Positions 1 through 8,710 of a stretch of DNA of 36,854 nt are shown piece by piece. The number at the start of each line of letters is the position of its first letter. The first letter of the stretch is position 1. The DNA comes from Acidobacteriota bacterium (lineage in GTDB: Bacteria > Acidobacteriota > Vicinamibacteria > Vicinamibacterales > JAFNAJ01). A program made the position numbers and the translations under genes. The notes beneath the pieces were generated by a model that saw only the letters and a program-made list of their open reading frames with translations, was not told where the DNA came from and searched no databases. The stretch covers positions 1 to 36,854 of the forward strand of contig JAHDVP010000036.1 in assembly GCA_023384575.1 (NCBI GenBank). The letters are read 5' to 3'.

Positions 1-49
1 GTGGCGCGGGTCTGGTCGTGGCGACGGACGAGCCTGAAGCCCTTCCCGG

Positions 50-2272
50 TCAGTACCTCAGTAGATAGCTCACCTTCACGAACACCTGGCGCCCCACTGA
101 CGTCGTCGGACCGCCGCCCCGTACGACCGGGGGCCGGGACAGGGGATCCACGCGCAAACCGGCGTAGGCGTCCGTGTAGCCCACGTAGACCGCGGTCCAC
201 GGGTTCGCCTGGTAGGTGACCAGCACGTCGAAGTTCAGGCGCTTGGCCCGCTCCACCGCCACCAGCGACTCGTCGGGTAGCACGGCCTCGTAGTCGGCGA
301 TGAACCGCACCGACCACTCGCGCGTGAACTGGTAGGTCGCCTTCGAGCGGAGGATGTGGTTGTCGAAGACGGTGCGGCCGGCGGGCACGCCGTTCGGCTC
401 GACGTCCTCAGTCGCGAGCCGCGCGTAGATGTAGCGCTGGTCGAGCCGCAACTGCGAAGCCAGGCGCAGCGTGACGCCGCCCTCGAGGTCGCGGCGCGCA
501 CCGAGGAAGGGAGCCAGGCCGTCGGCCGGCTCGAAGTTGATGCCCCGGCCCCAGCGGTAGAACGCGTCGAGCGAGAGCCACTTCAGCCAACTGGTGGACG
601 CGTAGGCGGCCGACGTGTGGAAGCGGAAGTCCGTACCCTCGTAGCGCTCGAGGTTCCGCCAATGACGGACGCCGACCTCGGTCTGGCCGGGCAGCTCGAT
701 CTCGGCGCCCGGCTCGACGACCCACTCCTGGAGGTGCCCGCCGTAGTCCCAGAGCGCCCCGGCCTCCACGTCCACGCCCACGCGCAGCAGGCGGCGCGAC
801 TTCGGGAACCACGCGTAGCCGGCCTCGTGCTCCATCTCGATCATGTCGACGCGCCTGATGAAGCCAAGGTCGGCCTGGAACCCCGGACTGCGCGCCAGCA
901 CCTCGCCGCTGTAGTCGAAGGCGCGTCCCTCACGCGACACCCGCACGACGGCCGACGACCCCGTCGTCCTACGCGCGCCGGCCCCGCGCGTGTCGCTGCC
1001 GACCCACTGCCCCGTCAGGGCCCAGTTGTCGTCGACGCGCCAGCGGCCGTCCACACCGAAGACGCGGTTGAAGCCGGGACCGAACTCGCGCTCGGTCACG
1101 ATGGCTCCCAGTGAGGACTGGCGCGCGAACTCGCGCTGAACGCGCGCGACAGCCGCGAACGCCCTGTCGCCGTGGCCGGAATCGCCTGGTGGCACGGCCT
1201 CGCCGGGCCGCCGGTCGTCGGCGACGATGCCGCCGAAAGACCAGCCGCGGGTGCGCCCCGTCACGCGTGCGCCGATGTCAGGATCGGCGAGGCGTCGCGA
1301 GAAGAACAGCTGCTGGGGCGTCTGGAAGTAGTTCGCGTTCTCGATGAAGAACGGCCGCTTCTCGGGAAAGAACACCTCGAACCGCTGGTTCACCGTCACC
1401 TGCGGCTCGTCCGACTCCACATGGCTGAAGTCGGGGTTCACCGTCAGGTCTACGGTGACCGCGTCCTTGATCACCGCCTTGGCGTCCACGCCGAACCGCC
1501 ACGCGCTGTCGGCCACCCGCAGGCCGTCGTCGCCGAGTTCCCGCGCGCGGGCGAAACTGCCGTAGGGGATCGCCTGCAGGTTGCGCCCCGGCGACACGCC
1601 CTCGATGCCGTCGAGTCGCGCCATCTGCCGGCCAACGCTGGAGATGCGCCGCGTGACGTACGGCCAGAACGAGGTCTCGTTCAGCCGGATGATGGCGCGG
1701 CCGACCGCCACGCCCCAGGTCTGTGCCGGCGTGTTGGCGAAGCGCAGCGACCTGAACGGAATCGCGAGCAGCACCACGTAGCCATCGGCCGTGAGCCGCC
1801 CTTCGGAGTGCCAGAGCGTGTCGAAGGTGTAGTCGTCACTCTGGCCCTCCACCGAAATGCCGTCGAGCTGGATCCCGAGCGGGTTGACGATGAACATGTA
1901 GAAGCGGCGACCGTCGTGGTAGGGGTCGAGCAGCAGGCCAACGAAGTCGTCCTGCTGGATCGCTTCCCGGCGGGTCAGGTTCGCACGCACCAGCCCCGGA
2001 TCGTCCTGGCATACGAACACCGCGTAGAGCCGCTCGTCATCGTAGGACAGGTAGGCGGTCGTGGGACGCGAGATCGCGGCACCGTCACCGGGCTCCCGCT
2101 GTCGGAAGCCCGTCACCTCGACCCCGGGCGGCCTCGCCCCGGCGACGATCTCCTCCAGCACGGGCGCGCGCGGGACGCGGGGGATCTGCAAGGTGGGCGG
2201 GTCGGCCGACGCCGAGGGGGCGGAGGCAAGGACGAGCGTGGCGGCGGCCAGCAAGCTACGAGGTAGCAGCAT
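50..2272 (-). CDS. DUF5916 outer-membrane protein with N-terminal CBM9-like domain
   Basis: 740 residues. A signal peptide (about residues 1-24, ending ASA) is followed by a CBM9-like beta-sandwich (about 38-250) and then a long region alternating charged and aromatic strands, as in an outer-membrane barrel. The chain ends in YLLRY, with the terminal aromatic residue usual for barrel proteins. The stretch containing VNPDFSHVESD and FFPEKRPFF is the hallmark of DUF5916. The family is common in Acidobacteriota and Bacteroidota; its substrate is unknown, though the CBM9-like part suggests glycan contact. The ATG at 2272 was chosen over an in-frame ATG at 2395 because it places the signal peptide at the N-terminus. 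It is the last gene of a minus-strand series, 293 bp after the glucosaminidase gene, so it may have its own promoter. Family assignment is firm; function is open. Confidence 0.88.
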   Translation of the reverse strand: MLLPRSLLAAATLVLASAPSASADPPTLQIPRVPRAPVLEEIVAGARPPGVEVTGFRQREPGDGAAISRPTTAYLSYDDERLYAVFVCQDDPGLVRANLTRREAIQQDDFVGLLLDPYHDGRRFYMFIVNPLGIQLDGISVEGQSDDYTFDTLWHSEGRLTADGYVVLLAIPFRSLRFANTPAQTWGVAVGRAIIRLNETSFWPYVTRRISSVGRQMARLDGIEGVSPGRNLQAIPYGSFARARELGDDGLRVADSAWRFGVDAKAVIKDAVTVDLTVNPDFSHVESDEPQVTVNQRFEVFFPEKRPFFIENANYFQTPQQLFFSRRLADPDIGARVTGRTRGWSFGGIVADDRRPGEAVPPGDSGHGDRAFAAVARVQREFARQSSLGAIVTEREFGPGFNRVFGVDGRWRVDDNWALTGQWVGSDTRGAGARRTTGSSAVVRVSREGRAFDYSGEVLARSPGFQADLGFIRRVDMIEMEHEAGYAWFPKSRRLLRVGVDVEAGALWDYGGHLQEWVVEPGAEIELPGQTEVGVRHWRNLERYEGTDFRFHTSAAYASTSWLKWLSLDAFYRWGRGINFEPADGLAPFLGARRDLEGGVTLRLASQLRLDQRYIYARLATEDVEPNGVPAGRTVFDNHILRSKATYQFTREWSVRFIADYEAVLPDESLVAVERAKRLNFDVLVTYQANPWTAVYVGYTDAYAGLRVDPLSRPPVVRGGGPTTSVGRQVFVKVSYLLRY

Positions 2273-2412
2273 GTCGGTACCGGCGGACCGCAGGGCCGCG
2301 GCGACGGACCACGGCCGCCCGGGGTGGACCGTCCCCCTTCGACAGCGCGGACAAGGCCGCTGTCCGGTCGCTGTCCCGAGCAGATTCTGCACCAACTAAG
2401 CGGGAACTGCCA

Positions 2413-2445
2413 GGATCGCACGGTGGCCTGGATCGCACGGTGGCC
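2413..2445. repeat. 16-bp direct tandem repeat
   Basis: GGATCGCACGGTGGCC occurs at 2413-2428 and again at 2430-2445, a perfect repeat with a 17-bp period. It lies in the 293-bp gap upstream of the DUF5916 gene (about 140 bp before its ATG). It could be a slipped-strand duplication or a pair of protein-binding sites; nothing else here distinguishes these. Apart from it I see nothing recognisable in 2273-2565. Confidence 0.85.
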
Positions 2446-2565
2446 GGACAGGAGCGCCCCGGCGGGTGCGCCACCCCTCCCTGCGCGACGCCACGCCGTC
2501 ACCACGCGGCGTCGCAGTCCGCAACCGCGCGAGCTCGCGCGGCAGCGGGCCGGCGGCTCCGGGGC

Positions 2566-3237
2566 CTACCGGATGCCGTTGAACGCCTTCGCTTCCTGGT
2601 AAAGCGACAGGATGCTGTCCGCGTAGGTCGAGGCCGTCGCCCAGTTGCCGTTCCCCATCTGGTTCCAGGTGGGCGCGCGCCCCTTCGGCACGACCAGGTG
2701 AAACCGCGGATCCACGCAGGGATTCGCCAGCGGCGGAACCGTACACGTGACGGCAGCAGGGTCCGCGTAGGCGCGCAGGTGCTGGATCTGGGCCCGCACG
2801 CCGGTGCGCGCATCGGGGAACATGGCCGGCGCGGGCGCCGAGTCGGTCGCTCCAATGCCCGCGAAGTTGTTGAACGTCGCAGGCACCACTCCCGCGAAGC
2901 GGAACCAGCCCGTCTCGACCACGCTCTGCATGAACGCGACGTCACCGGTCACCCCCTCGGCCGCCCCCTCTTCGATGAAGTACGTCGTCAGGGATTCGAC
3001 CGGCTCGGTGGCGGCGTAGCTGCCAGCTGGCCGCGGCTGGCGGCCCTGGAACCACGCGACGATCTGCGGTGCGCTCAGCCTGGACGGGCCCATGATCGGG
3101 ACCGTGTCGGGACGCGGGGACGCGGGCGCCGTCGGTCCACGCGAGCCACAGGCGCCAGCGAGGACGAGCAGCCCCAGCACGAGCGCGTGCCGGGCGCTGC
3201 GGAAGCCGACCGATGGCCACGGGGCGAGGCAGGCCAC
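2566..3237 (-). CDS. Glucosaminidase-domain (GH73-like) lipoprotein
   Basis: 223 residues, GTG start. Residues 17-30 form a hydrophobic segment ending in a lipobox (VLAGAC, Cys30), so the mature protein should be lipid-anchored. After a Pro/Ser-rich linker, residues about 55-160 read as a glucosaminidase domain of the GH73 type, with the likely catalytic Glu108 in SVVETGWF and the typical NNFAGIGA loop at 123-130. GH73 enzymes cut the N-acetylglucosaminyl linkage of peptidoglycan. Cys165 and Cys174 may form a disulfide. The GTG is chosen because GGAGG sits 4 nt upstream; the in-frame ATG at 3357 would put a charged 40-residue tail before the signal sequence. It lies 132 bp after the D-aminoacylase gene on the same strand. 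A binding-only relative is possible, but the Glu is present. Confidence 0.8.
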   Translation of the reverse strand: MACLAPWPSVGFRSARHALVLGLLVLAGACGSRGPTAPASPRPDTVPIMGPSRLSAPQIVAWFQGRQPRPAGSYAATEPVESLTTYFIEEGAAEGVTGDVAFMQSVVETGWFRFAGVVPATFNNFAGIGATDSAPAPAMFPDARTGVRAQIQHLRAYADPAAVTCTVPPLANPCVDPRFHLVVPKGRAPTWNQMGNGNWATASTYADSILSLYQEAKAFNGIR

Positions 3238-3240
3238 GGT

Positions 3241-3246
3241 TCCTCC
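3241..3246 (-). promoter_or_regulatory. Shine-Dalgarno of the glucosaminidase gene
   Basis: On the minus strand GGAGGA is followed by ACC and then GTG at 3237. This site decides the start in favour of the GTG codon over the upstream in-frame ATG. Confidence 0.7.
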
Positions 3247-3369
3247 GCCCCACACCGGGTGAGGTCTGGCGAAAGGCTCGCGGCGTCGCGTCGAACCGAG
3301 CGGGGCCGCCGGCCGCGAGTCGCGAGTGGCGACTCGCCAGGCGTCTTGGCGTACCAAGGCGTCCGGCCC

Positions 3370-4980
3370 TCAGCGTGCGGGCTTGGCGCCGCGGTAGGCT
3401 GGCCCATACAGCACGCGACCAGGCCGCGCCGGCGTCATCGCCCCGCCCTCGAACACGATCTCCCCGTTGACGACGACGTAGGCGACGCCCTCCGCGTAGC
3501 TGTGCGGCCGCGCGAAGGTCGCGGTATCGCGTACCGTCGCAGGGTCGAAGATCGCCACGTCGGCTTTGAGGCCCGGGCGCAGCACGCCACGGTCGGCCAG
3601 CCCGAGGCGCTGAGCGGGAAACGCCGACATCTTTCGCACGGCCGTCTCGAGCGAGAGCACCTGTCTCTCGCGGACGTACTCACCGAGCACCCGGGCGAAC
3701 GTGCCGTAGCTTCGGGGGTGGGGATGCGCGACGCCGAAGATCGGGATCTCGCCGTCCGAGGCGATCATCGTAGCCGGGTGGACGAGGATGCGCTGCAGGT
3801 CCTCCTCGCCGATCGCATGGAAGATGCCCTGCGCGCCTCCTCGCTCGACCATCCACACGACGGTGGCGGCGGCGTTCTCGATGGTACCGGCGAGACCGCG
3901 CGCCGTGGTGATCTCGCCGAGGTCCTTGCCATCGAGCGAGGGATCCCACGCACAACTGGCGATGACCACGTTTCTCGGATCGCCGCCTCCGCGCTCGTCG
4001 CGAATGATGCGTGCCGCCTCGTCGGTGATCCGCGCGCGCATCGCCGGATCGGCCAGCCTCGCGAGCATCGCGTCGCGCCCACCCTCCTGCACCCACGCGG
4101 GCAGGAGCGCCGAGGCCACCGACGTACTCGACGCCGTGTAGGGATACTGGTCGATTGTGGCATCGACCCCGCGCCGCCTGGCCTCATCGACGAGGTGCAG
4201 CGTCTCGACGGCCCGGCCCCAGTACTTCTTTCCGATGATCTTGTGATGGGTGACCTGCGTCGGCAGGCCTCCCCGCTCGCCGATCGCGATGGTCTCGCGG
4301 ACGCTGTCGACCACGCCGGCCGCCTCGTCGCGCATGTGGGAGATGTGGATGCCCCCCAGGCGCCCGGCGACCTTCGCGAGCTCGACGACCTCCGACGTCG
4401 GCGTGAAGCTGCCCGGCACGTAGAAGAGCCCCGAGCTCAGGCCGAAAGCGCCCTGTTCCATTGCCTCGTGCACCAGGGCCCGCATGCGCGCGAGCTCGTC
4501 CTGGGTCGCCGCCCGGTCGACCTCGCCCATGACCGCGCTGCGGACCGTCCCCTGTCCGACGAAGCTCGCGAGGTTCAGCGCGACCGGTGTGGCCGCAACC
4601 CTGTCGAGAAACGGTCCAAGGGGTAGCGGCGAGCTGCCGTCGGGTCCCTCGACGAGCGTGGCCACACCCTGGCGGACGTAGTTCTCTGCCGTGGGCACGT
4701 CGAAGAGGCCCCGACGGGCGTGTGTGTGGATGTCGATGAAAGCCGGCGCGACAACGAGGCCAGACGCCTCGATGACCCGTGCGGCGGGTACGGCCATCGA
4801 CGGGGCGATGCGCGCGATCGTGTCGCCGTCGATGGCGACGTCCCCGATGAACCACGGGTTGCCGGTGCCGTCGACGATCCGGCCGCCTCGAATGACGAGG
4901 TCGTGTTCCGCACGCGATTGCGACAGCAGCACCGGAGCCGCTGCCAGCCCGAAGCCCGCGAGAAGGAGTGTTCGACGCAT
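3370..4980 (-). CDS. Secreted D-aminoacylase / N-acyl-D-amino-acid deacylase (amidohydrolase superfamily)
   Basis: 536 residues with a signal peptide (about 1-24), so it should act in the periplasm. The amidohydrolase fold is clear: an N-terminal LVIRGGRIVDGTG strand pair (28-40), the metal motif HTH at 85-87, Glu111 in TLVEGPDG, HISHMRDE at 212-219, THHK at 244-247, and Asp409 in IASDGE. The C-terminal LKADVAIFDP closes the small beta domain. The family hydrolyses N-acyl-D-amino acids to the free D-amino acid and a carboxylate; some relatives act on other cyclic or acyl amides, so the substrate is not settled. The ATG at 4980 is used because the signal peptide starts there; a TATAGT hexamer ends 6 nt before it and no Shine-Dalgarno is seen. 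The tct transporter genes lie directly upstream on the same strand. Confidence 0.88.
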   Translation of the reverse strand: MRRTLLLAGFGLAAAPVLLSQSRAEHDLVIRGGRIVDGTGNPWFIGDVAIDGDTIARIAPSMAVPAARVIEASGLVVAPAFIDIHTHARRGLFDVPTAENYVRQGVATLVEGPDGSSPLPLGPFLDRVAATPVALNLASFVGQGTVRSAVMGEVDRAATQDELARMRALVHEAMEQGAFGLSSGLFYVPGSFTPTSEVVELAKVAGRLGGIHISHMRDEAAGVVDSVRETIAIGERGGLPTQVTHHKIIGKKYWGRAVETLHLVDEARRRGVDATIDQYPYTASSTSVASALLPAWVQEGGRDAMLARLADPAMRARITDEAARIIRDERGGGDPRNVVIASCAWDPSLDGKDLGEITTARGLAGTIENAAATVVWMVERGGAQGIFHAIGEEDLQRILVHPATMIASDGEIPIFGVAHPHPRSYGTFARVLGEYVRERQVLSLETAVRKMSAFPAQRLGLADRGVLRPGLKADVAIFDPATVRDTATFARPHSYAEGVAYVVVNGEIVFEGGAMTPARPGRVLYGPAYRGAKPAR

Positions 4981-4986
4981 GAAGGG

Positions 4987-4992
4987 ACTATA
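4987..4992 (-). promoter_or_regulatory. Candidate -10 element (TATAGT) for a leaderless D-aminoacylase transcript
   Basis: TATAGT on the minus strand is followed by six bases and the ATG at 4980. No Shine-Dalgarno lies between. I see no TTGACA-like -35 at 16-18 bp. Transcription from this element would start at or very near the A of the start codon. Confidence 0.4.
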
Positions 4993-5116
4993 CACGGCAG
5001 ACACCTCCAACGGGCATCGTCGGTCCGGGGTGGTGCGATAGATGCCTCGTCGGGTCCAGACCGGCAACGACAGGGCGGCCGACGGGGTGCCGACGCGCGC
5101 CGCGGACCGGCCGGGC

Positions 5117-5611
5117 TCAGAAAAGCCAGATCTCACCGAGCACGATGGGGACGAGCCGCGTGAACGTGAGCCAGAACGCCGCCGCCACGGCGAGCGCGAT
5201 CGGCACGACGCGTCTGGCCGCCTCCCATGGCCTCGCGGAGAGCGCCAGCATCGCCACCAGCATCGACAGGAACGTGCCCGTTGCGATGCCCGCCGTTCGC
5301 ACGGCCACGAAGAATGCCACGGCCCACAGTGCGATCATCAGCACGGGGAGCGCGCCGACGGGGGGCTCGTCGGCCGCGTCGTCCTCGGACGCCCGGCTGC
5401 GGGCTCGCCGCGCCACCAGCATGGCCGCGGGCGCGATGACCAGGTAGGCCAGGAGCGGGCCCACCCACGGCTTCCCACCGGGTCCAGGCCGCCACTCGCC
5501 GAAGACGACGTGGAGCACGCCAGCCAGGGCCGAGGCCACCAGGGCACCGGCGAGCCACAGCATCGGCCGGTCGCGCCCGTCCCAATCCGTGGGGCGCTCG
5601 ATGCGACTCAT
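5117..5611 (-). CDS. tctB: Tripartite tricarboxylate transporter small membrane subunit TctB
   Basis: 164 residues, typical length for TctB. Hydrophobic segments lie at about 17-36, 49-67, 88-108, 110-126 and 135-156; the family normally has four helices, so one of these may be a re-entrant or split segment. A charged loop (about 68-85) separates the halves. TctB pairs with the large subunit TctA in the inner membrane and takes substrate from the periplasmic binding protein TctC, driven by an ion gradient. The ATG at 5611 overlaps the tctA stop codon (ATGA, 5608-5611), so translation is probably coupled. TctB is poorly conserved in sequence; the call rests largely on the neighbouring tctA and tctC. 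Confidence 0.85.
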   Translation of the reverse strand: MSRIERPTDWDGRDRPMLWLAGALVASALAGVLHVVFGEWRPGPGGKPWVGPLLAYLVIAPAAMLVARRARSRASEDDAADEPPVGALPVLMIALWAVAFFVAVRTAGIATGTFLSMLVAMLALSARPWEAARRVVPIALAVAAAFWLTFTRLVPIVLGEIWLF

Positions 5612-7116
5612 CGCCGGGTGACTCGGAAGAACACGAACAGGACGATCGCCGACACGACGTAGATCGTTGGAGCGATCGCGCCTTCGAAGAAGTACCGCGC
5701 GTCGTCGAACCCGAGAATCAGGCTCTGGCGCAGGGCACGTTCGAGCCCCGGACCGAGGATGAAGCCCAGGGCGACCGGGGCAATGGGCATGCCGGCAGCC
5801 CGCATGACGACACCGAGCAGCCCGGCACCGACCAATACCCAGACATCGAAGGCGACGTGGCTCGTCGCATACGTACCGAGCAGCGCGAGGCCGAGCACGA
5901 CCGGCAGGACGAACCGTGGAGGCAGCATCGAGATGCGCGCGTAACAGGGCAGCAGCAGCTTGCTGCTCGCGAGCGTGAAGATGCTGCCGTACAGCAGCAG
6001 CATGAAGATCGCGTACACGATGACGAGGTTGCTCTCGATCATGAGCGGTCCCGGCGTGATGCCCTGCATGATGAAAGCGGCACCGACGAGCGCGGCGCTG
6101 CCGCTGCCGGGAATGCCGAAGGCGAAGAGCGGAATGAGCGTCGCCCCGGCGGTGGCGCTGTTACCCGCCTCCGGCGCGGCGATGCCCTCGAGCGCCCCCT
6201 GGCCAAAGGTCTCGGGCCGTCGCGAGAGACGCTTCGCGAAGCCGTAACTCAGGAAGCCGGCGAGCGTGGCGCCGGCCCCGGGCAGCGCGCCGATGATCGT
6301 CCCGGTGGCCGACCCGGTGAGCACCGCGGGCCACAGCCGGCGGAACGTCCGCCAGCCGAGCCGGTCGCGAGCGCGGTCGTAGCCGGTCCCTGCGGCCGCT
6401 TCGTCGAGGTCATCCCTGGCGCGCTGCACGCGGCGCTGCCACGTCCGGGCGGCCTGCAGCATGATCTCGGATACCGCGAAGAGCCCGATCAGCACCGGCG
6501 CGAGGCCGAGGCCGCCGGCGAGATCGGTCGACCCGAAGGCGAAGCGCGGCGCGCCGCTGAAGGGATCACGGCCGACCAGCGACAGCCACACGCCGGCGCC
6601 GGCCGAGGCGAAGCCGAGCGCCACGCGCCCCCGGTCGAGCGCCGCGATGACGACGATCGACGTCAGGTACAAGGCGAAGAACTCGCGCGGCCCGAACAGC
6701 AACGCGAGCGCGGCAAGCGGCGTCGCGATGAAGATCAGGACCAGGACGCCCGTGAAGTCGCCGATGACCGACGCGTAGAGCCCGACGTGCAGGGCCGTGT
6801 TCGGTGAGCCGGCGCGCTTGGCGGGAAACCCGTCGAGCACCGTCGCGGCGGCGCCCGGCGTGCCCGGGACGCCGAACATGATCGCCGAAACGGAGCCGCC
6901 AAACAGGCTGCCCTTGTACACGCCCATGAGCATCCCGATGGCGGGCGCGGTGTCCATCGTGAAGACGAACGGCAACAGCAGCGCCATCGCCATGTCGCCG
7001 GAGATGCCGGGCACCGCTCCCACGGTGACCCCGAGCACGACGCCGAACAGCACGGCCAGCAGGACTGACGGGGACAGGGCGATGTCCGCCGCCCCGGCCA
7101 GCAGATCGAGCGACAT
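5608..7116 (-). CDS. tctA: Tripartite tricarboxylate transporter large membrane subunit TctA
   Basis: 502 residues, the usual length for TctA. The N-terminal half carries the family signature, with GAVPGISGDMAMALLLPF (about 33-50) and FGVPGTPGAAATVLDGFPAK (about 81-100). A second glycine-rich repeat follows at about 276-330, containing GALPGAGATLAGF and AFGIPGSGSAALVGA, reflecting the internal duplication of the family. About ten to twelve hydrophobic helices are visible. It is the ion-coupled permease of the TTT system, moving small carboxylates across the inner membrane. It lies 31 bp after tctC and overlaps tctB by 4 bp. The substrate cannot be read from the sequence; the adjacent D-aminoacylase gene hints at an acyl-amino acid or its products. 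Confidence 0.95.
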   Translation of the reverse strand: MSLDLLAGAADIALSPSVLLAVLFGVVLGVTVGAVPGISGDMAMALLLPFVFTMDTAPAIGMLMGVYKGSLFGGSVSAIMFGVPGTPGAAATVLDGFPAKRAGSPNTALHVGLYASVIGDFTGVLVLIFIATPLAALALLFGPREFFALYLTSIVVIAALDRGRVALGFASAGAGVWLSLVGRDPFSGAPRFAFGSTDLAGGLGLAPVLIGLFAVSEIMLQAARTWQRRVQRARDDLDEAAAGTGYDRARDRLGWRTFRRLWPAVLTGSATGTIIGALPGAGATLAGFLSYGFAKRLSRRPETFGQGALEGIAAPEAGNSATAGATLIPLFAFGIPGSGSAALVGAAFIMQGITPGPLMIESNLVIVYAIFMLLLYGSIFTLASSKLLLPCYARISMLPPRFVLPVVLGLALLGTYATSHVAFDVWVLVGAGLLGVVMRAAGMPIAPVALGFILGPGLERALRQSLILGFDDARYFFEGAIAPTIYVVSAIVLFVFFRVTRR

Positions 7117-7147
7117 CAGGCCAGTCCCGTGGACGACGGGCGCGCGA

Positions 7148-8107
7148 TCATCGTTCGAACCCCTGGAGCGTGGTGGTCACGGCACTCACGGAGTGGGCGT
7201 AGGTGGCCTGCGCCTCGTCGAGCCCGATGGGCGCGAGCGTGATGCGCGCGCGCGCTGCCAGAGCCTTCGCCTCGTCACTGGCGTAGGCGGCCGTCAGACG
7301 CCGCGACAGCTCGCGTCGACGCGCTTCGGGCACGTTCGCGTGGGCGAAGATCGTGTACCACACCGGCATCACCACGTCGTAGCCGAGCTCGCGCAGGGTC
7401 GGCGTGTCGGGCAGGTCGGGCAGGCGTCGGGCCGTGGCCACCGCAATCGGGATCACGCGGCGGGCGCGCACGGCCGACGCGATGGAGTTCGAGTTGGTCA
7501 CGGCCAGGCTGACGATCGACGCCATGAGGAACTGCATGGTCTCGCCGCCGCCGAGCGTGGGAACGTGGTTGGTCCGCACGCCCGCGAGCTGCTCGAGCCT
7601 GAGCAGCGGCAGGTGGCTGGAACTCATGTAGGCGCCGTGCGTGGCGTGCAGCCGTCCGGGCCTGGCGCGCGCGGCGGCCACGAACCCCTCGAACGTGGGG
7701 TCGGCGAAGTCGTGACGCACGACGAACGTCGGCGCGATCTCGGTGACCTGCACGAGCGGGACCCAGTCGGTTGGTCGATACGGCGTCTTCTCGCGCACGG
7801 GGAGCGTGATCAGGGGCCCGTAGTCGCTGATGAGGAGCGTATAGCCGTCGGGGTCGGCGTCGCGCACGAACATCGCCGCGTTGAGGCCTCCCGCGCCGGG
7901 CATGTTGATCACGTCGACACGCGTGCCGACGTGCTGCGGCCCAATCGACGACAGGATGCGCGCCGCGATGTCGATGCCTCCGCCGGCCCCGTAGGGCGTG
8001 AGAATCCGCAGCGGCCGCTCGGTGGGAAACGCGCCGGGTATCGACTGCGCGGTCAGCCCGCCGCCCAGGTAGACCACGACGACCGCGGCGGCCAGCATTC
8101 GTCCCAT
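7148..8107 (-). CDS. tctC: Tripartite tricarboxylate transporter substrate-binding protein TctC (BugT family)
   Basis: 319 residues. A signal peptide (about 1-20) precedes a Bug-type periplasmic binding protein. RPLRILTPYGAGGGIDIAAR (31-50) is the first beta-strand and phosphate-loop-like turn of the family; NMPGAGGLNA (68-77) and the DPDGYTLL motif (85-92) are also diagnostic. Bug proteins bind carboxylates through two water molecules rather than by charge pairing. The ATG at 8107 is chosen because it starts the signal peptide; the same frame stays open far upstream to 9448, but that part runs antisense to the UPF0173 hydrolase and through DUF2277 and is not coding. A TAGAAT hexamer lies 7 nt before the ATG. 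It is the first gene of the tctCAB unit. Confidence 0.93.
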   Translation of the reverse strand: MGRMLAAAVVVVYLGGGLTAQSIPGAFPTERPLRILTPYGAGGGIDIAARILSSIGPQHVGTRVDVINMPGAGGLNAAMFVRDADPDGYTLLISDYGPLITLPVREKTPYRPTDWVPLVQVTEIAPTFVVRHDFADPTFEGFVAAARARPGRLHATHGAYMSSSHLPLLRLEQLAGVRTNHVPTLGGGETMQFLMASIVSLAVTNSNSIASAVRARRVIPIAVATARRLPDLPDTPTLRELGYDVVMPVWYTIFAHANVPEARRRELSRRLTAAYASDEAKALAARARITLAPIGLDEAQATYAHSVSAVTTTLQGFER

Positions 8108-8114
8108 CGGTAGA

Positions 8115-8120
8115 ATTCTA
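8115..8120 (-). promoter_or_regulatory. Candidate -10 element (TAGAAT) for a leaderless tctC transcript
   Basis: TAGAAT on the minus strand, preceded by GTG, ends seven bases before the tctC ATG at 8107. No Shine-Dalgarno is present between them and no -35 consensus is recognised. It is the same hexamer, in nearly the same place, as in front of the DUF2277 gene. Confidence 0.42.
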
Positions 8121-8202
8121 CACGCGGCGCCGCTCCATCCTCTCGCGGCCCCGTCGCTCGTCCGGCCCCCTCCCCCCTGGCCAGCGCCGCCGCTCCCCTG
8201 CC

Positions 8203-8475
8203 TCACGGCCGGGCGAAGCGCGTCGCGGCCCTGGCACGCGCGCGGGCCGCCCACTCCTCGCGGTCGCGTGGCGAGGCGGTGGTCACGAGCGAGTCGATCA
8301 GCCGCCGGGCGGTCGTGGCGACCTCGTCGACCGCTCGGTCGAAGGCCGCCCGGTTCTTCTGCGAGGGTGCGGTGCACCCCGAGATCTTCCGCACGAACTG
8401 CAAAGACGCCGCGCGAATCTCCTCGTCGGTCGCGGGGGGCGCGAGGTTGTGGAGCGTCCTGATGCTTCGGCACAT
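8203..8475 (-). CDS. DUF2277 family protein
   Basis: 90 residues, full length for this small cytoplasmic family. It starts MCRSIRTLHNLAPPATDEEI and continues with SLQFVRKISG and the C-terminal RDREEWAARARARAA, which match the conserved DUF2277 pattern closely. The N-terminal Met-Cys-Arg and the alternating Arg/Ala helix at the end are typical. Function is unknown. The ATG at 8475 follows a TAGAAT hexamer by 6 nt and has no Shine-Dalgarno sequence. It ends 95 bp upstream of tctC on the same strand, but tctC has its own candidate promoter, so a shared transcript is uncertain. Confidence 0.9.
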   Translation of the reverse strand: MCRSIRTLHNLAPPATDEEIRAASLQFVRKISGCTAPSQKNRAAFDRAVDEVATTARRLIDSLVTTASPRDREEWAARARARAATRFARP

Positions 8476-8481
8476 CGGGCC

Positions 8482-8487
8482 ATTCTA
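8482..8487 (-). promoter_or_regulatory. Candidate -10 element (TAGAAT) for a leaderless DUF2277 transcript
   Basis: TAGAAT on the minus strand is followed by GGCCCG and the ATG at 8475, a spacing of six. There is no Shine-Dalgarno. It lies in the 235-bp divergent gap to the UPF0173 gene. The rest of that gap holds a small perfect inverted repeat (CCGGCAG / CTGCCGG, 8529-8544) and a TACACT hexamer at 8577-8582 that might serve the plus-strand gene. Confidence 0.42.
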
Positions 8488-8699
8488 CGCGACGGCTGGC
8501 GAGCTCACGCGCCGGCCGCGCGTCGATCCCGGCAGCCCTGCCGGCCGATTTCGTCACCCGGCGTGCGGGGGCGCGGTACACTACGGAGCTGAACGGCGTC
8601 GCGGGCCGGGCGCGCAGCCCTCGCGCCTGGTCGGGCGACATCCGCCGGCGCCGGGGAGCCGATCGCGCGCGGTCGTGCCAGGGCAGGTTTTTCGGATAC

Positions 8700-8705
8700 A
8701 GGAGG
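8700..8705 (+). promoter_or_regulatory. Shine-Dalgarno of the UPF0173 hydrolase gene
   Basis: AGGAGG lies five bases before the ATG at 8711. It selects this start over the in-frame ATG at 8279, which would prepend over 140 residues of unrelated sequence running antisense through DUF2277. Confidence 0.8.
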
Positions 8706-8710
8706 CCATC

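Noticed and set aside
2440-4626. 728-codon plus-strand open frame opposite the glucosaminidase and D-aminoacylase genes
   Set aside because: Spans two well-supported minus-strand genes and the gap between them, with no motif of its own.
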